Shown here: positions 9,449 through 18,170 of the stretch, in pieces
Layout: each line of letters starts with the position of its first letter
Numbering within the stretch: position 1 is the first letter of the stretch
DNA from: Vibrio cholerae
Lineage (GTDB): Bacteria; Actinomycetota; Actinomycetes; Actinomycetales; Micrococcaceae
Assembly (NCBI GenBank): GCA_009728235.1
Contig: WNZI01000009.1
Span: forward strand, 1 to 64,000
DNA length: 64,000 nucleotides
Direction of reading: 5' to 3'
Translations under genes and position numbers: made by a program
The notes under the pieces: generated by a model
What the model was told of the DNA's origin: nothing
The model's input: only the letters and a program-made list of their open reading frames with translations
The model's database searches: none

Positions 9449-9489
9449 CGTACGGTAGGGTTTGCACGCAGTGCAAACCCTCCCGTACG
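9449..9489. promoter_or_regulatory. 41-bp TetR-type operator palindrome
   Basis: Two nested inverted repeats share one centre. CGTACGG (9449-9455) pairs with CCGTACG (9483-9489), and GGGTTTGCAC (9458-9467) pairs with GTGCAAACCC (9471-9480). Only the central GCA and two 2-bp steps are asymmetric. It ends 9 bp upstream of the frameshifted TetR start, so it is the probable operator and promoter region for the TetR-MMPL pair. Confidence 0.8.
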
Positions 9490-9517
9490 GATAGTTACCA
9501 GCGAATGAAGGGGGAGG

Positions 9518-11152
9518 CTACCGCCCGGAGCGGACACGCTCGGCAGGGGAGCCGGTATCGGTGCTGCTGTCGTCGTCGGTGGTGATCAGGATGTTGCCTT
9601 CGGAAACCGACTCGGGCAGGATGTCGTGTTCGAGGCCGGTGGCCAGTGGTTTTTCCTGGACGAAGAACAGCAGCACGGTGGCGAGCAGTGCCAGGGGAAC
9701 CATCCAGATGAAGATCGGTGTCAGGGCGTCGTTGTAGGAGGAGATGATCACATCCCTGACCGGGGCCGGCAGGGTGTTGACCAGTGCCGGTGTCAGCGAG
9801 TTGGATGCACCGGCGCTGGCCCCGTTCCCGGCGGCTGCGGGGAGTCGTTCCAGGAGCAGGTCCTGCAGGCGGCTGGCGAACAGGCTGCCGACGACCGCTG
9901 ATCCGAGGGTGGCGCCGATCTGGCGGAAGAAGTTGTTCGACGCGGTGGCCGTTCCGACCTGGCTGAGGGGGAAGGAGTTCTGCACGATCAGGACCAAGAT
10001 CTGCATGTTCAGGCCCAACCCGAGGCCCATGACGGCCAGGTAGGCGCAGATCTCCCACAGGGGCTGTTCCGGTGTGAGGGTGGACAGCAGTACCAGAGCT
10101 ACGGCAACGATGATGCTCCCGGCGATCGGCATCCATTTGTACCGTCCGGTCTTGGATACCAGCTGGCCGGAGACGACCGAGGCGACCAGCAGGGCGCCCA
10201 TCATCGGGATCATCAGCAGCCCGGATTCGGTGGCGCTGGCCCCGAAAGCCATCTGCAGGTAGGTCGGAAGGTAGCCGATGGCCCCGAACATCGCTACACC
10301 GATCAGCAGGCCCGCGATGGTAGTGAGGTTGAAGTTGCGGTCCCTGAACAGGTGCAGGGGAATGATCGGCTCGGCCGTGCGCCGCTCCACGAGGACAAAG
10401 GCCACCGCGGCCAGGATAGTGCCGGCGATCAGGGCCAGGATGATCGGGGCGGTCCATTCGTACTTACTTCCACCCCAGGTGGCGAACAGCACCAGGCAGG
10501 TCGTCGCGATGGCGATGAGCACCATGCCGCCCAGGTCCAGGCGCAGCTTCCCCCTGCGACGGGGGAGTTTCAGGAAGAAGACAGCCCCGGCCAGTGCCAG
10601 CAGGCCCAGCGGAATGTTAATCCAAAAGACCCATCTCCAGCCGGGGCCTTCCGTGAACCAACCGCCCAACAGTGGGCCGGCCACGGAGGAAATGGCGAAA
10701 ACCCCACCCATGACGCCCATGTATTTGCCTCGTTCCCGGGCCGGAACAACGTCGGCGATGATCGCCTGGGACAGGATCATCAGGCCACCACCACCCAGGC
10801 CCTGAATGACACGGGCGGTGATGAGCACTTCCATGTTCCCGGCCAGGGCTCCCACGACGGATCCCGCCATGAACAGCACGATGGCGGCCATCAGCAGCTC
10901 TTTGCGGCCCATCAGGTCACCGAGCTTGCCGTACACCGGCATCATGATGGTCGAGGCGAGGATGAACGCGGTGATCACCCACAGCATCTGGTCAACACCG
11001 TTGAGCTCGCCCACGATCGTGGGCAGGGCGGTGCTCAGGACCGTCTGGTTCAGCGCTGCCAGCAGCATCGAGAGCATCAGGCCGACGAAGAGCAGAACGA
11101 TGTGCTGCTTCCCTTCACCGGGGTTGGCTCTGTGGGCGGTGGCGGTGGTCAT
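9518..11152 (-). CDS. MFS drug exporter, DHA2 (14-TM) family
   Basis: Proton-antiport multidrug exporter, 544 residues, with 14 predicted helices. Helix 1 carries LNQTVLSTALPTIVGEL, the DHA2 motif usually written D-x-T-x-V-N-x-A-L-P, here with N replacing the usual Asp. Also visible are RVIQGLGGGG (helix 4) and the antiporter motif C region GGVFAISSVAGPLLGGWF (helix 5). It overlaps the upstream TetR gene by 4 bp on the same strand, so the two are co-transcribed. Relatives include EmrB, QacA and LfrA-like pumps for hydrophobic cations, dyes and antibiotics. The substrate is unknown. Confidence 0.93.
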   Translation of the reverse strand: MTTATAHRANPGEGKQHIVLLFVGLMLSMLLAALNQTVLSTALPTIVGELNGVDQMLWVITAFILASTIMMPVYGKLGDLMGRKELLMAAIVLFMAGSVVGALAGNMEVLITARVIQGLGGGGLMILSQAIIADVVPARERGKYMGVMGGVFAISSVAGPLLGGWFTEGPGWRWVFWINIPLGLLALAGAVFFLKLPRRRGKLRLDLGGMVLIAIATTCLVLFATWGGSKYEWTAPIILALIAGTILAAVAFVLVERRTAEPIIPLHLFRDRNFNLTTIAGLLIGVAMFGAIGYLPTYLQMAFGASATESGLLMIPMMGALLVASVVSGQLVSKTGRYKWMPIAGSIIVAVALVLLSTLTPEQPLWEICAYLAVMGLGLGLNMQILVLIVQNSFPLSQVGTATASNNFFRQIGATLGSAVVGSLFASRLQDLLLERLPAAAGNGASAGASNSLTPALVNTLPAPVRDVIISSYNDALTPIFIWMVPLALLATVLLFFVQEKPLATGLEHDILPESVSEGNILITTDDDSSTDTGSPAERVRSGR

Positions 11153-11790
11153 GAAAGGTTCCTTTGCAGGTGATGAAGGAGTGTTATCGCGGGGGCAATG
11201 TCTTCCGCGGTGAGGCCCGTGCCGGGTTCATAACCCGGAGCTGTCAGGGTGAACCGGACCGGGACGCCACCAACCATGACGAGCATCCGGGAAATCTCTT
11301 CGGCGCTGAACTCCGTGCTGCTGCCTGGCCAGCCCGGGTTTTCCGTCAACCAATCGGCCAGTCCCCGGCGCACCATGTCCTCGGCCTTGATCATGTATTC
11401 CATCTGTCGCTGGCGCAGATGAGGCTGGTCTTTCATCAGACTCCGACGCCTGGCCGAGTCCGTGCTGCCAAGCGCCGTCTGGGCCACCGCGAGCAACAGG
11501 CGTGACACCTGACCTAAAAGCTCCTGCTCAAGAGAGAGTTCCGACAGCAGATTCCGGTCAAGGGACGGCTCACGCAGTCCCAGCACCGCATCTTCCTTGC
11601 TGCGGAAGTAATTGAAGAATGTCCGCGCTGACACTCCGGCGTCACCTGCTATGGCCTCAATGGTGGTGTGTTCGATGCCTCGGTCCACCGCCAGCAGCGC
11701 GGCTGCCTCATGGATCTCCGCCCAGGTCTCAGCCCGCCTGCGCTCACGCAGAGATACGGGAATGGTTTCAGTCACCCCATACTTTTGCAT
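11149..11790 (-). CDS. TetR family regulator of the MFS pump
   Basis: Probable repressor of itself and the MFS pump, 213 residues. The N-terminal HTH is HTTIEAIAGDAGVSARTFFNY, followed by an all-helical ligand domain. ATG 11790 lies inside a palindrome and lacks a ribosome site. That suggests either a leaderless mRNA, common in actinobacteria, or initiation at the in-frame GTG 11775. The stop overlaps the MFS start (ATGA), so translation is coupled. Confidence 0.9.
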   Translation of the reverse strand: MQKYGVTETIPVSLRERRRAETWAEIHEAAALLAVDRGIEHTTIEAIAGDAGVSARTFFNYFRSKEDAVLGLREPSLDRNLLSELSLEQELLGQVSRLLLAVAQTALGSTDSARRRSLMKDQPHLRQRQMEYMIKAEDMVRRGLADWLTENPGWPGSSTEFSAEEISRMLVMVGGVPVRFTLTAPGYEPGTGLTAEDIAPAITLLHHLQRNLS

Positions 11791-11810
11791 TAATGCAATC
11801 TATGCACAAA
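11783..11810. promoter_or_regulatory. Palindromic operator at the TetR start
   Basis: A perfect 14-bp palindrome, TTGCATTAATGCAA (11785-11798), overlaps the start codon. A further ATGCACAAA half-site follows (11802-11810), so TTTTGCAT and ATGCACAAA also form a wider inverted repeat. It is AT-rich and placed to cover the promoter of the TetR-MFS operon. Confidence 0.65.
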
Positions 11811-11834
11811 TACAGATTGGTGCGCATGCTGGTG

Positions 11835-12449
11835 CTAGGTGTGCAGGGAGGGCTTGCCCCGGATGTGGGTGGAGTTCAACCGGGACATCAGATCGGTGAG
11901 GGCGGTCAGGTCCTCAATGTCCCAACCGGCTAGGAGCTTCTGGAAGGCGCGCGCGCGGGCACCCTGAACAGACTCCAGCCGGCTGATGCCGGAACCCGTC
12001 AGGGTGATCGTCCGGGCACGGGCATCCAGCGGGTCCGTTTGACGTCGGACAAGGCCGAGGTGTTCCAGCACCGTGATCTGCCGGCTCAGCGAAGGCTTGC
12101 CCACTTCCAGGAATGCTGCGATATCGGTAAGACGCAGAGGACCCTCCCGCCGAAGGATGTTCAACAACCCATACACCGTCGGCTCCAAACCTGCGCGGAT
12201 TTCGCCGGACACCCGACCGGATGTTTGACCGGATGTCCGGCGGGACATGACCTGCTCCCTCCGCCAGAGCAAAGTCAGCTCTCGCTCCAGCACCTCAACA
12301 GCAGTCTTCAGAGCGGCATCGACGGTAACAGGATGCTCAGAGACCCGCCCGGGACCGGGGAGCCCGCAGTCTTTTCCTGGTGGCACGGGCGCTGCAGGCC
12401 CTGTGGGTCCTGTGGGTCCTATGGGCGGGGGTGTGCCGTCGTGCCGCAT
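11835..12449 (-). CDS. MarR family transcriptional regulator
   Basis: Winged-helix regulator of the MarR family. The core (about residues 85-185) contains VYGLLNILRREGPLRLTDIA, the recognition region VGKPSLSRQITVLEHLGLVR and the wing RQTDPLDARARTITLT. The first 35 residues are a Gly/Pro-rich stretch and unusual for the family, so the true start may lie inside the frame. ATG 12449 is kept because it is 6 bp from the upstream aldo-keto reductase stop, which suggests coupled translation. It probably senses a phenolic or oxidative signal and controls this operon; the ligand is unknown. Confidence 0.85.
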   Translation of the reverse strand: MRHDGTPPPIGPTGPTGPAAPVPPGKDCGLPGPGRVSEHPVTVDAALKTAVEVLERELTLLWRREQVMSRRTSGQTSGRVSGEIRAGLEPTVYGLLNILRREGPLRLTDIAAFLEVGKPSLSRQITVLEHLGLVRRQTDPLDARARTITLTGSGISRLESVQGARARAFQKLLAGWDIEDLTALTDLMSRLNSTHIRGKPSLHT

Positions 12450-12454
12450 GATAG

Positions 12455-13432
<978 letters not shown>

Positions 13433-13730
13433 AGCATGACGCCCTTCTGTTTGAATGTACTGACTCAGGACCTAACCCATCAAAACCGGAATTTATTCGC
13501 CCACCACCGATTGAACCTTGTCTCGTGGACGCTGTGGAACGGGTACCGGCAGGCGCGGCCGCGCGGGTGCACGGAGGGCACATGGTGCTGGACACAGTGC
13601 CCCAAACTCCTCCATCAGACGGGCCAGCGACACGGCAGCGGCCAGCACCACCGGGCACCACCCAGACGAACATCGCTGCCTAAGCATCGTCGTTGCGCTA
13701 GACCATCAAGGGCCCCTGAGTACCTCTGGA
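13433..13730. other. Intergenic region upstream of the aldo-keto reductase
   Basis: About 300 bp that must hold the promoter of the minus-strand aldo-keto reductase operon, together with the 3' flank of the next minus-strand gene. No reliable gene was found; frames crossing it are shadows. No palindrome of operator quality was seen. Confidence 0.4.
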
Positions 13731-14216
13731 TCACCGGCGAGCCTGGCCGGACTGCGACCGGCGGTCCAGACCGTAGCCCACAGCGATCAACCCCAGCATT
13801 ACAGCACTGCCGAACCGCTCGTCGATCCATACTCCCCGGACCCGTGGGACTACCTCAGGGAATTCGGACTGCAAGCCCTCAGCGCCAGGAAACACGAACG
13901 CGGCACCCATGGACGCCCAGAAAAATGCAGGCAGCAACGCCCCGAGTGCGGTGTCTCGCTGCAGCGCCGGGCCCTTCCGGTTCAACACGTACAGGCCACC
14001 CACCCCCAACAGCGACCCAACAGCAATCGTTTGCGCGTCGTGGAACTTCGCGTGCGGCGACCAGTTCGGATTGAACAAATGGGTTCTATTCCAATCGGCC
14101 GCGAACCCGCCCACAGCGGTGACACCAGCCACAATGTTGAGGATCTTCCGACCTGCAGACCCGCCCCTCAGTCCGGAAGCCTTCGCCGGGCTGGACACCG
14201 TCGGCGGGCAGGTCAT
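13731..14216 (-). CDS. Small membrane protein, DUF6640-like
   Basis: About 161 residues with four hydrophobic segments: ILNIVAGVTAVGGFAAD, TIAVGSLLGVGGLYVL, ALLPAFFWASMGAAFVF and AVMLGLIAVGYGL. The sequence FNPNWSPHAKFHDAQ near residue 48 resembles the signature I associate with DUF6640; I could not check this against a database. ATG 14216 is chosen because it lies just after the upstream SDR stop (14273). Earlier in-frame starts would run through the SDR coding end. It probably shares an mRNA with that SDR. Its function is unknown. Confidence 0.65.
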   Translation of the reverse strand: MTCPPTVSSPAKASGLRGGSAGRKILNIVAGVTAVGGFAADWNRTHLFNPNWSPHAKFHDAQTIAVGSLLGVGGLYVLNRKGPALQRDTALGALLPAFFWASMGAAFVFPGAEGLQSEFPEVVPRVRGVWIDERFGSAVMLGLIAVGYGLDRRSQSGQARR

Positions 14217-14272
14217 CGGCTCACGGTATTTGTCCCTGACACCATTGAACGGGCTGCCCCCGCGCTGCGGAG

Positions 14273-15043
14273 TCATGCGCTCAGACGCTGGCTGCGCCAC
14301 GCGTCGAACTCGGTGGCGATGATCCGCTCGTCGTGGACGTCCGCGGCCTCCTTTGAAGCCAGCCACACCACCGGTGCTGCCATCACCTCCGGGTCGAGCA
14401 GCTGCAATGACGCGGGCAGCTCCGTCCCGGAGGGCAGCATCCCAGTCTGGGTCGCCCCACCAGGCAAAAGCATATTGACTCTGATTCCCGTGTCGGCCAG
14501 GTCCGCGGCCATGATTCGGGAAAGAGCTTCAGCACCGGCGCGGGAAGGCCCATAGGGGACGAAGCCCTTACGGTTCATCGTGGAATGATTCATCGTGATG
14601 TTCACGATCCGTCCATGCCCGGCGGCCAGCATCCTGGGCGTGATTTCCCGTGCCATCAAGAAATAGCCGGTGAGGTTGGTCTCGATCACAGCGCGGAAAC
14701 CCTCGACCGGTACGTCCCAGAAGCCCTGCGGCCGTGCCATGAAGTCCGGGTTGACTGTCTTCATACCCAGACCCGCATTGTTGACCAGCACGTCGATCCC
14801 GCCAAAAGCGTCCCACGCGGCATCAACGGCACCAACCACGGACGCCTGATCGCGGACGTCCGCGACAAACCCGACCGCCCCTGGAACCCCTGACGCCGCC
14901 TCCCCGACCCCCTGGGCTGTCCTGCCCGTCAAAGCGACACGAGCGCCCGCACCGGCCAACGCCCTGACCATAGCGAGTCCAAGGCCGCTTGTCCCACCGG
15001 TGACGAGCACCCGCACGCCCACCAGATCCTGTTCTGCTGCCAT
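14273..15043 (-). CDS. Short-chain dehydrogenase/reductase with a YxxxR active site
   Basis: SDR-fold oxidoreductase, 256 residues. The cofactor motif TGGTSGLG is at 15-22 and NNAG at 88-91. The position of the catalytic YxxxK reads YGPSR (164-168), so the usual Lys is Arg. The rest of the fold is conserved, so it may be catalytically altered or inactive. ATG 15043 is preceded by GGAGGG at the right distance; the longer frame starting at 15088 has no such site. It is likely co-transcribed with the DUF6640-like gene. Its substrate is unknown. Confidence 0.88.
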   Translation of the reverse strand: MAAEQDLVGVRVLVTGGTSGLGLAMVRALAGAGARVALTGRTAQGVGEAASGVPGAVGFVADVRDQASVVGAVDAAWDAFGGIDVLVNNAGLGMKTVNPDFMARPQGFWDVPVEGFRAVIETNLTGYFLMAREITPRMLAAGHGRIVNITMNHSTMNRKGFVPYGPSRAGAEALSRIMAADLADTGIRVNMLLPGGATQTGMLPSGTELPASLQLLDPEVMAAPVVWLASKEAADVHDERIIATEFDAWRSQRLSA

Positions 15044-15360
15044 CAATAGTCCCTCCAAGCCCTCGCACCGACCCTCCAACCCCACCACTTTAAGCCTTGA
15101 CCCCCCCTTGATCCACGGACCCTACACAACCAAGCATGAGCGGCCAAAACATCCCTGGTACACCCCAACCAGACGACCATGCGACCGACTCTGGCCAGCC
15201 CGGGCAGACGTCATCAAAAAATGACCACCAAGCCCCTCACCGTAAATTCCCGTACCAATCCCCCTCAGACCCCTATGCGCCAGAGACGACCGACCATACG
15301 TGTTGGCGGCCGGACCGGTTCATAGCTGAGCGTTGCCCTTCCCGTACCAAACGCCGCAGG
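15044..15360. other. Region between the SDR and the transposon end
   Basis: It holds the SDR promoter and, on the plus strand from ATG 15136, a frame of 78 codons rich in Pro, Gln, Asp and Ser (SPSDPYAPETTDH). This could be the N-terminal part of a protein cut by the transposon end, because the frame runs into the Tn3 inverted repeat. I do not call it a gene. No other feature was found. Confidence 0.35.
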
Positions 15361-15398
15361 CTTAGCGTCTGATATTCGACGAATTCACAAGCCACCCC
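15361..15398. repeat. Tn3-family terminal inverted repeat (right end)
   Basis: A 38-bp repeat whose reverse complement starts GGGGTGGCTTGTGAA and ends GACGCTAAG, the typical tip and inner ends of Tn3-family repeats. It matches the end at 53594-53631 at 32 of 38 positions. The tip (CCACCCC) faces right and is followed at 15399-15403 by CACTC, the same 5 bp that precede the other tip. Tn3 transposition makes 5-bp duplications. Confidence 0.9.
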
Positions 15399-15403
15399 CA
15401 CTC

Positions 15404-15418
15404 AAGCTCCCATAATCA
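15404..15418. mobile_element. Detached terminal tip of the IS21-family element
   Basis: These 15 bp, ending ATAATCA, align by length with the first bases of the IS21-family left end at 49331 (TGAGAATG against reverse-complement TGATTATG). They are followed by GGCGCG, the same 6 bp that precede the left end. The Tn3-family transposon inserted 15 bp inside the right tip and separated this piece from the main body ending at 53593. Confidence 0.7.
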
Positions 15419-15485
15419 GGCGCGCCGCTAAGAACGGCGTGTGGGTGCTAAACCATCTACCAAGGGTTCGAATCCCTTACCCTCG
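15419..15485 (+). tRNA. 3' half of a split class II (Ser/Leu-type) tRNA gene
   Basis: It contains an anticodon arm (CGCCG, loop CTAAGAA, CGGCG), a long variable arm, a T-arm with AAGGG, TTCGAAT and CCCTT, and the acceptor strand ACCCTC. Joined to 49302-49330 after removing one copy of GGCGCG, it gives a tRNA of about 90 nt whose acceptor GGAGGGT pairs with ACCCTC. Position 1-72 is mismatched and CCA is not encoded. The loop would place AAG as anticodon, odd beside a Ser-like D-arm, so it may be degenerate. It is inactive as split. Confidence 0.65.
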
Positions 15486-15660
15486 CCTGAGGGTGCCAAA
15501 AAACGACCGTTATTCGACGCCCTCAGCTCGTGCCATCGGCTGGCCTCCACTCCCCCGCCGTTGCGGCGATGACCGGGACGGCCAATCGCTGAGAAACGCC
15601 GCTGTAAACCAAACCCGCCAGAAACCACGCCGGAGCGTTTTACAGCGCGACAATGGTTGG

Positions 15661-16221
15661 ATGCCGAACATCGTTGGATACGCCCGGGTGTCGACCACGG
15701 ACCAAGATCCCCAGTTACAGCTCGACGCTCTGGAGCGTGCGGGCGCGGCTCGGATCTTCATGGAGACGGCGTCAGGTGCGATCACGCAACGCGAGCAGCT
15801 GGCCGCAGCACTCGACTACCTCAACCCGGGCGACACCCTCGCGGTATACCGACTCGACAGGATGGCACGATCGACGGCCGACGCCGTCGCAATCCTCAAC
15901 GATCTACAGGCACGAGGAGTTGAGTTCCGATCATTGACCGAAGCGATCGACACGACCTCACCCGGAGGCCGCATGGTCTATGCCGTGATGGCCGCAGTAG
16001 CCACTCTGGAGCGAGAGATCCTGATAGAGCGGACAATGGCCGGCCTCGCCGCTGCGCGAGCCCAGGGACGCATCGGCGGGCGCCCCTCAGTGATGACTGA
16101 GGAACGCCGGAAACTCGCTCGAACCATGTTCGAGGAAGGCAAGACCTATACCGCGATCGGCAAAGCACTCGGCGTCAGCAGAGCAACAGCAACCAAGCTC
16201 ACGCAACTCCCCCACCAGTAA
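15661..16221 (+). CDS. Serine recombinase, resolvase/invertase family
   Basis: Small serine recombinase, 186 residues. The N-terminal catalytic domain has GYARVSTTDQ with nucleophile Ser11, then YRLDRMARS and SPGGRMVYAVMAAVATLERE. The C-terminal HTH is KTYTAIGKALGVSRATATKL. Such enzymes resolve plasmid multimers or invert DNA. ATG 15661 is the only good start before the catalytic Ser. It is the first gene of the plasmid backbone, beside the disrupted tRNA and upstream of the small RHH and rep genes, so plasmid dimer resolution is the likely role. No res site was identified with confidence. Confidence 0.92.
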   Translation: MPNIVGYARVSTTDQDPQLQLDALERAGAARIFMETASGAITQREQLAAALDYLNPGDTLAVYRLDRMARSTADAVAILNDLQARGVEFRSLTEAIDTTSPGGRMVYAVMAAVATLEREILIERTMAGLAAARAQGRIGGRPSVMTEERRKLARTMFEEGKTYTAIGKALGVSRATATKLTQLPHQ

Positions 16222-16281
16222 GTCAGCCGACACGCCCACTACCTCCACAGTTTTAGTATGCGTAACTGTGAGAGTGGGCAC

Positions 16282-16509
16282 ATGGCACTTCAAAAGTTGA
16301 GGCAGGGTGGTCGGCCGTATCTTGGCGATCGACATCAAGTGGCTACGAAGATTCCAATTCCTCAGGCTGAAAAGCTTAGAGCGGTCGTGGACATCCTCGG
16401 AACAACCACGAGTTCGTACATCGCCAAACTCATTGCCGACGACCTCGCCAAAATCGATCTTGACGAAGTGCGGAACCAGGAGATTTTGCCTATCGATCAG
16501 GCCAGTTAA
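16282..16509 (+). CDS. Small ribbon-helix-helix-like protein
   Basis: 75 residues. After a basic N-terminus, the stretch VATKIPIPQAEKLRAVVDI followed by TTTSSYIAKLIADDLAKI reads as a beta strand and two helices, the pattern of CopG/ParG-like ribbon-helix-helix proteins. Such proteins act as copy-number repressors, centromere binders or antitoxins. It lies between the resolvase and the replication gene and is closed by a strong terminator, so a copy-control role is plausible. ATG 16282 is preferred to ATG 16258 because GAGAGTGGG precedes it. Confidence 0.65.
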   Translation: MALQKLRQGGRPYLGDRHQVATKIPIPQAEKLRAVVDILGTTTSSYIAKLIADDLAKIDLDEVRNQEILPIDQAS

Positions 16510-16513
16510 CGAC

Positions 16514-16537
16514 GAAGGCCCGCCGTAGCGGGCCTTC
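16514..16537 (+). terminator. Intrinsic-type terminator after the RHH gene
   Basis: Perfect 10-bp arms GAAGGCCCGC (16514-16523) and GCGGGCCTTC (16528-16537) with a 4-bp loop, 5 bp beyond the stop codon, followed by a T-containing tract. It separates the RHH gene from the rep transcription unit. Confidence 0.8.
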
Positions 16538-16607
16538 AATCTAATCAATTCTTTCAGCTCTACACCCTCTTGCTGCCAGGCGCCCGGGTGAAGGGCTCCG
16601 ATCAACA

Positions 16608-16664
16608 CACCCTTTTGGGTGGTGCTGTCAGGAGAGATCATACACGCCCATGCCCTCTTGAGGG
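16608..16664. promoter_or_regulatory. Two small hairpins upstream of the replication gene
   Basis: CACCC-TTTT-GGGTG (16608-16621) and CCCTC-TT-GAGGG (16653-16664) are perfect short inverted repeats in the leader of the putative rep gene. They could be replication-protein binding sites or part of an antisense or attenuation control of copy number. No direct iteron series was seen at this place. Confidence 0.4.
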
Positions 16665-16711
16665 GTGGTGCACCCGCGCCACGCCGCAGGATTCCTGTCC
16701 GTTTGCGTCGG

Positions 16712-17869
16712 GTGAATCGCGCCCACGAGACCGCCCCAGCGCTCATCGCTTCTGCCGTTCCTAGCGGTTCAGCTCGCGCCGCTCACGGTGACCAGGTGAT
16801 GGCGCATCTGCTGTACGAGCTGTCCCGCCGTCGTATGCGCGCTGATGGCCGGCGAGCCCGCATCGCGGTTCTGTCCTGTCTCATCGCCCGCGCGGACTAT
16901 ACGACGATGACCACCCGCCCCGGGTGGGAAGCCCTAGCAGAAGCCGCAGGCTGCACTACGCGCAGCGTCGGGCGCATCCTCGCCCAGCTGGAGTCGTGGG
17001 GTCTCCTCGGCCGTGTGGCCGGCGGGAGGCAAGCCCAGTACGCGGCAGCCGGCCCCGACGGTGAGAGGATCAATGAAGCAGCCGTCTACGTGCTCTGTGT
17101 GCCCTCGCAACTAGCCGCTGTGCCACACCAGGTAGATGCTGATGTGGATATAAATGTCACCCCTCCCGCCCTAGGCGGTACTCACCTTCTTAAAGAAGAG
17201 TTAACCCATACACGCGCACGCGAAACAGCATCTTTGGACACGGCTTCGCCGCGCCTGATTGAATCAGCCGCCGCAAGCGGCGGTGACACTCCTCTTCCAG
17301 CTCATCGGCCAGAAACAACGTGGCCCCGGCACAAAACGACAAACACGCCAATACAGCGTCTCGTGGCCGCTACCGAGCTACGTCACCAAATCCCGGCGTT
17401 TCGCATCATGAGCCCCAGGGACGTGCGGCACTCATTCAGCGACTTCCTCAAAGCCGGATGGACGCTGGCGGATCTCCTGCACGCTCTCGACTGGACCCCC
17501 GCCGGCACTCGCTGGCCGCATAGCGGCACACCCGACGTCGACCGGATGAACCGCAGGCAGGCATGTGCGCAGCTGCGCGGCTGGATCACCTATCGAATGA
17601 GTGCCTGGCGCACGTCAACAGGGGAACCGCTCTACTCCCTCGGACAGCGGGCCAACGCCCAACAACGCGAGCAACGCGCCCTCCATGCGATCGAGCGTCG
17701 ACGCATCCTCGAGGAGCACGCCGAGCGAGCAGCCTCCGTCAGCCGCGGTGACTCCCCCGCCAAAATCCGTGCGCTAGCAGAGATCCGCGCCATCACCGCC
17801 GGCAACAAGAACTCGTTGCGCTCGACCGGTCGCGAGCAGACCGCGCCGCGTCCGCACGATCGTTCATAA
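16712..17869 (+). CDS. Putative plasmid replication initiator (winged-helix Rep)
   Basis: 385 residues from GTG 16712. A winged-helix domain (about 45-100) contains MTTRPGWEALAEAAGCTTRS and GRILAQLESWGLLGRV. A Pro/Thr-rich linker follows, then a C-terminal basic region with SPRDVRHSFSDFLKAGWTLADLLHALDWTP and a charged helical tail. This layout resembles actinobacterial plasmid proteins annotated as helix-turn-helix Rep proteins. Identification rests on domain order and its place between the copy-control candidate and the par locus, not on a proven family. ATG 16799 is an alternative start. The sequence contains a GCCGCC/GGCGGT hairpin near 17270. Confidence 0.6.
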   Translation: MNRAHETAPALIASAVPSGSARAAHGDQVMAHLLYELSRRRMRADGRRARIAVLSCLIARADYTTMTTRPGWEALAEAAGCTTRSVGRILAQLESWGLLGRVAGGRQAQYAAAGPDGERINEAAVYVLCVPSQLAAVPHQVDADVDINVTPPALGGTHLLKEELTHTRARETASLDTASPRLIESAAASGGDTPLPAHRPETTWPRHKTTNTPIQRLVAATELRHQIPAFRIMSPRDVRHSFSDFLKAGWTLADLLHALDWTPAGTRWPHSGTPDVDRMNRRQACAQLRGWITYRMSAWRTSTGEPLYSLGQRANAQQREQRALHAIERRRILEEHAERAASVSRGDSPAKIRALAEIRAITAGNKNSLRSTGREQTAPRPHDRS

Positions 17870-17894
17870 TCTCGCGTGGTCGAGGGCCAGTTAG

Positions 17895-18050
17895 CCTCCT
17901 GCCCGACCTGGGCACGGCACAAGCTCCCTCCGCTCCGCTGCTTGTCCCGCACCCACGTGGACAGCAGGAACCACCGGAACCGGCTGCACACCGCCACCAT
18001 GGCACCGACGTCGTCAGGTCCACCTAGCGCTGTTGGCGGCCATGCACAGC
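17895..18050. repeat. Long inverted repeat, copy A
   Basis: About 150 bp whose best-conserved part (near 17895-17980) is almost identical to the reverse complement of copy B at about 18510-18655. Shared blocks include GCACGGCACAAGCTCC and CCCACGTGGACAGCAGGAAC, and the homology ends with matching GTGGCGGCC/GTGGTGGCC and GCACAG segments. It lies directly before GACT iteron array 1 and probably belongs to the partition or origin region. Confidence 0.8.
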
Positions 18051-18057
18051 CTCGAAG

Positions 18058-18147
18058 GACTTGTGAGACTTACATGACTGCAAAGACTAAACAGACTAAA
18101 AGTAAAAAAAGGACTGATGCGACTATTAAGACTATAAAGACTAAATA
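18058..18147 (+). repeat. GACT nonamer iteron array 1
   Basis: GACT occurs at 18058, 18067, 18076, 18085, 18094, 18112, 18121, 18130 and 18139. The spacing is exactly 9 bp; one position (18103) is degenerate. The filler between is AT-rich, with a consensus near AAGACTATT. Exact-period direct repeats like this are typical of plasmid centromeres or replication iterons. It is about 0.6 kb upstream of parA and faces the same way as array 2. Confidence 0.85.
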
Positions 18148-18170
18148 TTGGTACTGTTCGCTTTGGCAGG

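Noticed and set aside
15428-15628. Minus-strand frame of 66 codons
   Set aside because: It is the antisense reading of the tRNA 3' half (KGFEPLVD corresponds to the T-arm), not a protein.
16087-16746. Long minus-strand frame opposite the resolvase and RHH genes
   Set aside because: It crosses a strong terminator and lies antisense to two genes with good motifs and ribosome sites.
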